Below are positions 1-7,556 of a DNA stretch of 64,000 bases, piece after piece. The notes under the pieces were generated by a model. The model was not told where the DNA came from, made no database searches, and saw only the letters and a program-made list of their open reading frames with translations. Made by a program: the position numbers and the translations under genes. Numbering within the stretch: the first letter of the stretch is position 1; every line of letters begins with the position of its first letter. The DNA comes from Caulobacter rhizosphaerae. Its GTDB lineage: Bacteria; Pseudomonadota; Alphaproteobacteria; Caulobacterales; Caulobacteraceae. The stretch spans positions 2,968,501 to 3,032,500 of the forward strand of contig NZ_CP048815.1 in assembly GCF_010977555.1 (NCBI RefSeq). Reading direction: 5' to 3'.

Positions 1-1344
1 CCGCACCAGCCGCTGGGCTCCGATCCCCTGATGCCGGGCGATCTCGCGCCAGTCGCCATCCCAGACGTCCAGGGCGAACTCGGTCACCCGCAGGCCCAGC
101 GGCAGGTGCTCGCGCAGGCGCACGACGTCGAAGGTCTGCGCCTGCGGCAAGGTGAGGGTCAGCTCAGGCGTCGCCGCGCCCTCGTCGCAGGCCCAGTAGG
201 TATCCCGCACGCCGTCCAGCACGTTGGCGGCGGCATGTCCGACGCGGGCGTTTCTGGCCTGGGCCCTGCCCCCGTCCGCGAGATTGCGGGCGAACAACTC
301 GCGCCGGGCCTTGCCCCAGGCGGTCAAGGCGGCGACGTCCTCGTCGGGAATGCGGCCTCGGCGATCTGGCGGCAGGTTGAGCAGCAGGTTCGCGCCGCGG
401 CCGACGGACTCGAAATAGATCTTCTGCAGCCGTCCTGCGGACTTCACCTCGGCGTCCTCGTAGGCGTGCCAGAACCAGCCCGGACGGATAGACACGTCCA
501 CCTCGGCCGGCCACCACACCGACCCGCCGCGCACGCCGCTAGCGCCCTTGGCCTCGGTATAGGGCCCATCGTCCATCGTCGCCCAGCACGGATCGCCGGC
601 GAAGCCGCGCTCGTTGCCCACCCAGCGCAGGTCGGCGCCCTTGGGGTCGAAGGTCACGGCCATGGGTTGCAACTCATGGACGAAGGCGACGATCGAGGGC
701 CAGTTGTAATAGTTGGGCCCGATCTTTCGAACCTCGCGGGCCCCGCCGTAATAGCCGTCCCCGCCATTGGCCCCGTCGAACCACACCTCGAACAGCGTTC
801 CGTATTGGGTCAGGAGCTCGCGCAGCTGGTTGCGATAGTAGGTGACGTATTCCGGCCGGCCGTAGTCCGCGTGATTGCGATCCCAGGGCGACAGATAGAG
901 GCCGAACTTCAATCCGCCGCGCGCGCAAGCCTCGGACATCTCCCGGACGATGTCGCCCTTGCCGCCCTTGTAGGGGCTGTTCTTGATGCTGTGCTCGGTG
1001 AAGCGACTTGGCCACAGGCAAAAGCCGTCGTGGTGCTTGGCCGTCAGGATCAGGGCCTTGAGCCCCCCGGCCTTGGCCGCGGCGACGATCTGGTCGGCGC
1101 TGAAATCGGTCGGGTTGAACAGGGCGGGCGACTCGTCGCCGTAACCCCATTCGCGATCGGTGAAGGTGTTGATCGAGAAATGGACGAAACCGTAGGTCTC
1201 CAGGCCGTGCCAGGCCAGTTGCCGGGCCGACGGCGTCGCGCCGTAGGGCGTTGGTGCAGCGGCGAAGGCCATGCCGGGCAAGGCCGAGGCGGCGGCGCCG
1301 GCCAGCATCAAGCGGCGACGAGATAGATGAAGTTCGGGGCGCAT
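1..1344 (-). CDS. alpha-L-fucosidase, GH29 subfamily B type (3' end cut by window)
   Basis: The minus frame is open from an ATG at 1344 to the window edge (448 codons, no stop seen). The N-terminus carries a twin-arginine signal (SRRRLMLAG, residues 8-16), so periplasmic export is likely. GH29 features are clear: TYGFVHFS and EWGYGDE near residues 50-70, AKHHDGFCLWPS near 102-113, and WFDGANGG with the probable nucleophile Asp190. The EWG and WFDGANG pattern resembles subfamily B enzymes, which prefer alpha-1,3/1,4-linked fucose on branched glycans; this is family knowledge, not shown here. The C-terminal part looks like a discoidin-like sugar-binding domain. It starts 13 bp after the GH67-like gene and is the last visible gene of the operon. 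Confidence 0.9.
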   Translation of the reverse strand, partial: MRPELHLSRRRLMLAGAAASALPGMAFAAAPTPYGATPSARQLAWHGLETYGFVHFSINTFTDREWGYGDESPALFNPTDFSADQIVAAAKAGGLKALILTAKHHDGFCLWPSRFTEHSIKNSPYKGGKGDIVREMSEACARGGLKFGLYLSPWDRNHADYGRPEYVTYYRNQLRELLTQYGTLFEVWFDGANGGDGYYGGAREVRKIGPNYYNWPSIVAFVHELQPMAVTFDPKGADLRWVGNERGFAGDPCWATMDDGPYTEAKGASGVRGGSVWWPAEVDVSIRPGWFWHAYEDAEVKSAGRLQKIYFESVGRGANLLLNLPPDRRGRIPDEDVAALTAWGKARRELFARNLADGGRAQARNARVGHAAANVLDGVRDTYWACDEGAATPELTLTLPQAQTFDVVRLREHLPLGLRVTEFALDVWDGDWREIARHQGIGAQRLVR

Positions 1345-1357
1345 CGATCGGCTCCGG

Positions 1358-3784
1358 TCAGGGGGAAACAGAGGAAGAAACGGGATCGGGGATCAGCCAG
1401 ACCTCGGCCACCTGGTGGCCGCGACCGCCCCCGCCGACACCGGGCGGGCGCGTCCAGTCCAGGCGTAGCTGGCCCGACCGCATGACCTCGGGCGGAACAG
1501 CCAGCTCGACCGTCATCGGATTGGTGGCGCGCGGCAGCGGCGGATGCAGTTCGACGCCATTGGCCGTCAGGCGCATGGGCAGTTGGTAGTCCTCACCGGC
1601 GTAGGTGGCGCGCAGCCGCCACGTCCGCTTCGGATCGAGGTCTCGATAGACCAGAGTAATCGGCCGGTCGTAGAGCGTCTCGGCATAGGTTGTCCAAGCT
1701 CCGCGCCAGCCGTCGTCCGGGACCTTGTCGGCGACGCCGTCGATGGCGCTCTCCAGCATCTGAGGATCGCGATCGAAGCCGAGGCCGCGCACCAGATGCG
1801 GTTCGCGATCCGGGTCACCGAGGTCGTCGTACAGGCCCCCCTGCCCGGTCATCGCCGGATCCGCGATCTTGGCCAGCCGCGTCCGGCGCTCGGCTTCGTC
1901 CGCCAGCGCACGGACGTCGGCGAACTGGCGGGTCAGCCAGATCCGGTCGTTCAGCGAGACGTCTACCCGGTCGAGATTGGCGCCGCGCTCGATCGCCGAG
2001 GCGCCGTAGCGCTGGACGCTGAGCTGCAGGCCGGCATGAGTGTAGAGTCGTCCCGCCAGCTCGAACAGCCGGCCGCGCAGGACCAGGGCTTCCGCCGTGT
2101 CCGGTTCGGCCAGGGCGTGTTCGGCCTGAGCCAGGGCGGCCTCTGCTCCAGTCGTGGAGACCTGCGCGAGCGCCGCCATCGCCGCGGCCTGCCGCGCCGC
2201 CTCGGCCCGCGACCGCGCACGAACCCAGGCGTCATAGACCGCCCGGTAGAGCGCGGACTCGAACCGCCAGTTCGCGCGCTGGATTGGCGAGGCGCTTCGC
2301 TCCAGGCCGTCGAACAGGGTCAGGGTGGCGTCGATCCCGGCGTTGCCGGCCGCCTTGCCCGACCAGTTGCGTTCCAGCGCCATCACGCCGTCGGCGAACC
2401 GGTCGCTGGACTGAACACCAATGCGCGGACCGAGGAACACGCGGACGTAGTCGCCCAGCACTTCACGCGGCTCGACTTGCGGCGACCAGCCCAGCTGAAA
2501 CCACAGCGTCATGTTGACGTCGTCGTTCACCCCCTCCGAATAGGTCACCGCCCCGGTGTTCAGCGCCGCGAAATGGCGGAAGATCGTGGCCTGACCCAGA
2601 GGACGGGGATTGATCGGCTCGCGCCCCTCGGTGATCGCGAAGGCGGGATCCCACTCCGGAACCGGAAATTGGGCGTGCATCGTGTGGCCGATGTCGGGAT
2701 AGAACTGGATCGGATAGCGGGCCGGGATCCGCCGGCGCTGCACGGCCATGGGATCGCGGGTCTGGGGGCCGAAGAACACGCCGGCCAGCCAGCCGGGTCC
2801 GCGCGCCAGTTGGGCGTAGAACGCCTCGCTCTCCGCTTGGTCGAACCCTTGCGCCGATAGCCACACCCTGGCTCCGGGGTGGACGCGCGCCAGCACGCCC
2901 GCCTCCTGCTCGACCAGGGGAAACAGCTTGTCCGGCGGCGTGTGTCCGGGATCGCCGCCCGGGACGTACAGCGCGTCAACCTTCGGCAGCCGGCGAACCA
3001 AAGCCTCGAAGGCCTTCAGCTCCGCCGCCACGGCGTCCGGGTCACCGTAGTCCTTGGCCAACTGCGGATAGTAGAGCGCAAAGTCCAGGCCGTAGCGCTC
3101 GGCCAGGGCCGACAGGCCGACGATCGTCTCCAGCGCCGGCGCTGGGAACAGCGGGCTGGTCGCCGCGTCGTCCGACAGCGGCGCGATGACCTGAATCGTG
3201 TTGCCGCCGAAGATCGCGATGTCGCGCACGCGGCGCTCGAACATCGTCAGTGTCCAGGCGTCGTAGCTGTTGTTCTTGAAGCGATAGCCAATCTGCACGC
3301 CGCGGACGGCCTGCACCGGCGCGGTGTCGATCGCCAAGGCGCTGGGGGCCACCACCCTCCCCGACTCCATCTCCAGCTTGCGCAACAGCCAGCCGACGCC
3401 GAACAGTCGCCCGCGCGGCGTTTCAGCCGCCACGACCAGCGCCGTCCGTGACCCGGCGCGCAGGCTTCGTACCGAGAACCCTTCCGGCGTCCGGGCCGCG
3501 CTCCCGGCGGGATTGGCTCGCCACGTCGCTCGCAAGGCTATGGGCAACAGCCCCTCGATCGCATCGGGCCGCGCCACGATCACCAATGGCGCCTTGGCGT
3601 CAGAACCCGCTCCCCAGGGCCGTTCGAGGCGCGAAGCGATCTCCTCGGCCAGGAAGCGCGCCGCCATCGTCGATTCCGCGCTGGTCTGGACCAGCCGCGC
3701 GCGCGTCAGGTCCTCGGCTTGCGCCGCCGCGGCCGCGCTGGCGGCCAGCATGGCCAATCCCAACGCGAGGCGGCGCGGCTTCAC
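1358..3784 (-). CDS. GH67-like secreted glycoside hydrolase of unassigned family
   Basis: 808 residues starting at a GTG that overlaps the TGA of the GH92 gene (GTGA). A Sec-type signal peptide ends near AAAAAQA. Residues about 25-160 resemble the N-terminal alpha/beta domain shared by GH67 alpha-glucuronidases and GH20 domain 2 (PRGRLFGVGWLLRKLE). A central TIM-barrel-like part follows (RGVQIGYRFKNNSYD, ALYVPGGDPGHTPP, YSEGVNDDVN), then a helical region and a C-terminal beta-rich domain. The canonical GH67 or GH20 catalytic signatures are not evident, so family and substrate are unknown. Its place between GH92 and GH29 in an N-glycan-type operon suggests a step in the same pathway, perhaps on a linkage the other enzymes miss. 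Endo-acting GH163-like activity is an alternative I could not confirm. Confidence 0.75.
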   Translation of the reverse strand: MKPRRLALGLAMLAASAAAAAQAEDLTRARLVQTSAESTMAARFLAEEIASRLERPWGAGSDAKAPLVIVARPDAIEGLLPIALRATWRANPAGSAARTPEGFSVRSLRAGSRTALVVAAETPRGRLFGVGWLLRKLEMESGRVVAPSALAIDTAPVQAVRGVQIGYRFKNNSYDAWTLTMFERRVRDIAIFGGNTIQVIAPLSDDAATSPLFPAPALETIVGLSALAERYGLDFALYYPQLAKDYGDPDAVAAELKAFEALVRRLPKVDALYVPGGDPGHTPPDKLFPLVEQEAGVLARVHPGARVWLSAQGFDQAESEAFYAQLARGPGWLAGVFFGPQTRDPMAVQRRRIPARYPIQFYPDIGHTMHAQFPVPEWDPAFAITEGREPINPRPLGQATIFRHFAALNTGAVTYSEGVNDDVNMTLWFQLGWSPQVEPREVLGDYVRVFLGPRIGVQSSDRFADGVMALERNWSGKAAGNAGIDATLTLFDGLERSASPIQRANWRFESALYRAVYDAWVRARSRAEAARQAAAMAALAQVSTTGAEAALAQAEHALAEPDTAEALVLRGRLFELAGRLYTHAGLQLSVQRYGASAIERGANLDRVDVSLNDRIWLTRQFADVRALADEAERRTRLAKIADPAMTGQGGLYDDLGDPDREPHLVRGLGFDRDPQMLESAIDGVADKVPDDGWRGAWTTYAETLYDRPITLVYRDLDPKRTWRLRATYAGEDYQLPMRLTANGVELHPPLPRATNPMTVELAVPPEVMRSGQLRLDWTRPPGVGGGGRGHQVAEVWLIPDPVSSSVSP

Positions 3785-6108
3785 GCGAACTTCGGCGTCG
3801 AGGGCGGACGAGACGACCGCGCCGCGCCGAACGCCGGGTTCGGCCGCTCGCCCATCTGAAACACCAGCCGCCCGCCCTTGGCCAGTTCGTCGTGGCCGAT
3901 CCAGCAGCGGTCGTGCGCCGCGCCGTTCCAGGTCATGGACTGGATGTAGAAGCGGTCCGGCGCGACGCCCTTGGCCTCGATCACCAGCTTCCGCCCCTGC
4001 CCCACCGCGATCTCGGCCCGCGGGAACAGCGGCGAGCCGAACACATAGGCGCCCATCACCGGGTCGACCGGATAGAGGCCCAGGGCGCTCATCACGTACC
4101 AGGCGCTCATCTGGCCGCAGTCCTCGTTGCCCGACAGGCCGTCTGGCTTGGCCTGGTACTGGCTCTTGAGCAGCATCCGGACCTGGGCCTGGGTCTTATG
4201 GTGGGCGCCGCAATAGGCGTAGAGGTAAGCCACGTGGTGGCAGGGCTCGTTACCGTGCGCGTACTGGCCGACCAGGCCGGCGATGTCGGGCGGCGAGCCC
4301 GGCGGCATCTCCGAGCTGGCGGTGAACAGCGCGTCGAGCTTGGCCTCCAACCCCTTCTCGCCGCCGAACAGCTCCATGTAGGCGTAAAGGTCGTGCTGGG
4401 TCAGGAACGTCGCTTGCCAGGCGTTGGCCTCGGTGAAGTCGCGCCACTTCTCCATGTGGCCGATGGCGCGCGGCTCGAACGGCGTCACCCAGGAGCCGTC
4501 GGCGTTGCGCGGCCGCATGAACTGGGTCGAGGCGTCGAACTGGTTACGGTAGTTGCGTGAGCGCTCCAGCAGGGCCTTGGCGTCGTTGTGGGCCCCGGCC
4601 GCGGCGGCGAGATGCGCCATGGCCCAGTCGTCATAGGCGTATTCCAGAGTGCGGCTGGCGCCTTCCATGACCTCGTCGACCGGAATGAAGCCCAGGCGCT
4701 TGTACCAGTCCAGGCCCAGTACATCGTCGTCGAAGGCGCGTTTGCGGAACGCCTTCCAGGTGCGGGCCGCATCCAGGCCGCCCAGCCCTTTGCCCTGCGC
4801 CTCGGCCAGCACGACGGCTGCGTGCCAACCGTTCATGGTGCCGGTCTCGATCCCCTGCAGCGGCCAGACCGACGGTCCCTTGGGACTTTCCTCGGCCATC
4901 GGCACGAGACCGGCGACCACATCGGCGGCCCGATCCGGCTGGGCCAGGGTCAGCAGTGGATGCAGCGTCCTATAGGTGTCCCACAGGGAATAGGTGCTGT
5001 AGTTGCGGCGGCCGGCCGGGACCTTGTGGTCCTTCTGGTCCATGCCGCGATAACGGCCGTCCACGTCGCTGAACAGGGTCGGCGCCAGCAGGCTGTGATA
5101 GAGGCCGGTGTAGAAGATCTTCGCGTCGGTCTCGGGCGCGTCGTCGATGCGGATCGAGGACAGCGCCTTCTCCCAGGTCGCGCGCGCGGAGCGCCGCACG
5201 CCGTCGAAGTCCCAGCCGGGAACCTCGGCCTGGAGATTGGCCAACGCGCCTTCAATGTCGACGCCGGACAGGCCGACCTTGACGAGCAGCGGCATTTTGC
5301 CGGCGTCGGGATAGCGCAGCACGCATTTGAGGTTCTCGCCCTTGGCCTCGCGCGCGTCGGCAGCCAGCGGCTGGTCAGCGGCGTAGAGCTGGGCGTCCTT
5401 GAACGGCCGAGACAGCTTCAGGGCGAAATAGATCCAGCGCCCGGGCGCCCACTGGAACACTTGGCGGGCCCCGACCAACGTGTCGTCGCCGACTAGGCGC
5501 AGACTGGCGTTCTTGATCCGGGTCTCGGGCGACTTCTCCCACCAGTCTTTCTGGCCATGCTGCAGGTCGATCAGCAGGTGCCCGGGCTCGTCCTTGGGAA
5601 AGGTATAGCGGTGCAGGCCCACCCGCTCGGTGACGGTCAGTTCGGCGTCGATCCGCGTGTCGGTCAGGCGAACCTTGTAGTAGCCCGGCGAGGCATGCTC
5701 GCTGGCGCGGTCGTATCGCGAGCGATAGCCGTCGTCGGGCTTGCCGGGCTCGCCAGGCGTCAGCAGCACCGGGCCGGTGGCGGGGACCACCAGCACGTCT
5801 AGCAGGTCGGCGCAGCCCGTTCCGCTGAGGTGGGTGTGCGAGAAGCCCATGATCGAGCCGTCCTGCTGGTGATAGCCCGAGCAGGAATCCCAGCCGTTGT
5901 TGCTGGTGTCCGGGCTCAGTTGCACCATGCCGAACGGCAGGGCCGCGCCCGGATAGGTGTGGCCGTGACCGCCAGTGCCGATGAACGGGTCGACGAAGTC
6001 GCACAGCGACTTGCGCGGCGCCGAACGGGCGGGCGCGGCCGCGGCGAGCCCGGCGAGCCCGGCTCCGGCCATCAGGGCGCGACGATCGAGGGTGGGAACT
6101 TGGGTCAT
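3781..6108 (-). CDS. GH92 alpha-mannosidase
   Basis: 775 residues, a normal length for GH92, with the ATG in a 4-bp ATGA overlap with GH125. The N-terminus has a Tat signal (DRRALMAGAG, residues 8-17). Family landmarks are all present: FIGTGGHGHTYPGA, PFGMVQLSPDT and GFSHTHLSGTGC in the N-terminal beta-sandwich domain; GNEPCHHVAYLY and GNEDCGQMSAWYV in the (alpha/alpha)6 domain. GH92 enzymes are calcium-dependent inverting exo-alpha-mannosidases of N-glycans. In the Xanthomonas N-glycan system the GH92 enzyme removes the alpha-1,3 mannose first; the same role is inferred here. The linkage preference cannot be read from the sequence. Confidence 0.95.
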   Translation of the reverse strand: MTQVPTLDRRALMAGAGLAGLAAAAPARSAPRKSLCDFVDPFIGTGGHGHTYPGAALPFGMVQLSPDTSNNGWDSCSGYHQQDGSIMGFSHTHLSGTGCADLLDVLVVPATGPVLLTPGEPGKPDDGYRSRYDRASEHASPGYYKVRLTDTRIDAELTVTERVGLHRYTFPKDEPGHLLIDLQHGQKDWWEKSPETRIKNASLRLVGDDTLVGARQVFQWAPGRWIYFALKLSRPFKDAQLYAADQPLAADAREAKGENLKCVLRYPDAGKMPLLVKVGLSGVDIEGALANLQAEVPGWDFDGVRRSARATWEKALSSIRIDDAPETDAKIFYTGLYHSLLAPTLFSDVDGRYRGMDQKDHKVPAGRRNYSTYSLWDTYRTLHPLLTLAQPDRAADVVAGLVPMAEESPKGPSVWPLQGIETGTMNGWHAAVVLAEAQGKGLGGLDAARTWKAFRKRAFDDDVLGLDWYKRLGFIPVDEVMEGASRTLEYAYDDWAMAHLAAAAGAHNDAKALLERSRNYRNQFDASTQFMRPRNADGSWVTPFEPRAIGHMEKWRDFTEANAWQATFLTQHDLYAYMELFGGEKGLEAKLDALFTASSEMPPGSPPDIAGLVGQYAHGNEPCHHVAYLYAYCGAHHKTQAQVRMLLKSQYQAKPDGLSGNEDCGQMSAWYVMSALGLYPVDPVMGAYVFGSPLFPRAEIAVGQGRKLVIEAKGVAPDRFYIQSMTWNGAAHDRCWIGHDELAKGGRLVFQMGERPNPAFGAARSSRPPSTPKFA

Positions 6109-7556
6109 GCGGTCGGGTCCAGGGGGCGGGCCAGCAGGGCGGGCCGGCGGTCGGCGATCTCGACGATCAGCTCGCCGAACAGGGTGTTGGCCCAGGCGAA
6201 CCAGTCACGGGTGAACTTGGTCGGGTCGTCCTTGTGGAAGGCCTCGTGCATGAAGCCCGTGCCGGCGTGGGTGGCCTTCAGGGTCCGCAACGAGGCCAGG
6301 ACCGTGGCGTCGTCGCCGTCGGCCAGGGCGTTCAGCGCCCGCATGATGATCGACATCGGCCAGATCAGGTCCAGACCCGCGTGGGGACCCCCGACCCCCT
6401 CCGCCGCCGCGCCCTTGAAGAAGTAGGGGTTACGCTCGCTCCATGCCAAGCGGGCGGTGCGGCGGAACACCGGGTCGTCGTGCGGAACGCAGCCCAGATA
6501 GGCCAGGCTCAGCAGGCCAGGTGCGTTGGCGTCGTCCATGAAGGCGGCATTGCCAAACCCATCGACCTCGAACGCCCAGACCGGCTGGCCATCGGCGTCG
6601 CGCGTCAGGCCGTGGGCCTGCAGCGCCGCTGTCACCTCGTCGGCGAAGGCGACGCAGTCCGCGGCGAAGGCGGTGTCGTTGAGCACCTCCGTCGCCAGTT
6701 CCGCCAGTTGCCGCAAGCTGGCGGCGGCGAACAGGTTGGACGGGATCAGGAACGGATAGACGCAGGCGTCGTCGGACGGCCGGAACATCGAATGGATCAG
6801 CCCGACCTTGCGGGTCGGCGCGCCCTTGCCTTCCAGCATCAGGGTCTCGGTCGCCAGGGTGCTGGGTCGCTGGAAGCTGTAGGGACCGGGGCCGGTCTTG
6901 CGTTGCTGCTCGCGGAAGGTGCGCACCACCACGGCCATGGCCCTGCGCCACTCGGTGTCGAATGGCGCCGGGTCACGGGTCGCGCGCCAGTAGCCGTGCG
7001 CCAGGCGGATCGGATAGCAGAGGCTGTCGACCTCCCATTTTCGTTCGCCGACGCCGGGTCGCATCTCGGTGACGTCCTGCTGCGACCACTTCAGGTTCGT
7101 CCGCGCCGTCGGGTCGTGCATATAGGCGTTGGCGTAGGGGTCGATCAGGATGCAGCGGGCCTGCCGGCCGATCACGCCCCGGAACAGGGTCCGCAACTCG
7201 GGCGCCTTGGCGGCCAGCGGCAGGTAGGGCCAGACCTGGGCCGAGGAATCACGCAGCCACATGCAGTCGATGTCGCCGGTGATCACGAAAGCGTCCGGCT
7301 TGCCGCCGGCTTCGCCGAGGAAGACCGTGGTGTCCAGGGTGTTGGGGAAACAGTTCTCGAACAGCCAGGCCAGCTCGGGGTCGGCGACCTTGGCCTTCAC
7401 GCGCTTGATAAGGGCCTCGACCGCTGGACTGGCGAAGCGCCGAGCCTCGACCGGAGGCCGGTGCGAGATGAACGGGGCTGCCTTCGCCGGCGTGGCGGCC
7501 AGGGCCGCGGCCGCGCCGGCCAGCAGGGCCTGGCGACGGGAGAGACTGAGACTCAT
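6105..7556 (-). CDS. GH125 exo-alpha-1,6-mannosidase
   Basis: 483 residues with a Tat signal (SRRQALLAG, residues 6-14) and a cleavage region ATPAKAAP. The GH125 hallmark ITGDIDCMWLRDSSAQVWPYL lies at about residues 92-112, followed by PSDDACVYPFLIPSN and EVDGFGNAAFMDDAN. GH125 enzymes are inverting exo-alpha-1,6-mannosidases acting on N-glycan core mannose. The start ATG overlaps the GH3 stop (ATGA) and its own stop overlaps the GH92 start, so GH3, GH125 and GH92 are probably translationally coupled. In the related Xanthomonas pathway this enzyme acts after GH92 and GH3. Confidence 0.94.
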   Translation of the reverse strand: MSLSLSRRQALLAGAAAALAATPAKAAPFISHRPPVEARRFASPAVEALIKRVKAKVADPELAWLFENCFPNTLDTTVFLGEAGGKPDAFVITGDIDCMWLRDSSAQVWPYLPLAAKAPELRTLFRGVIGRQARCILIDPYANAYMHDPTARTNLKWSQQDVTEMRPGVGERKWEVDSLCYPIRLAHGYWRATRDPAPFDTEWRRAMAVVVRTFREQQRKTGPGPYSFQRPSTLATETLMLEGKGAPTRKVGLIHSMFRPSDDACVYPFLIPSNLFAAASLRQLAELATEVLNDTAFAADCVAFADEVTAALQAHGLTRDADGQPVWAFEVDGFGNAAFMDDANAPGLLSLAYLGCVPHDDPVFRRTARLAWSERNPYFFKGAAAEGVGGPHAGLDLIWPMSIIMRALNALADGDDATVLASLRTLKATHAGTGFMHEAFHKDDPTKFTRDWFAWANTLFGELIVEIADRRPALLARPLDPTA

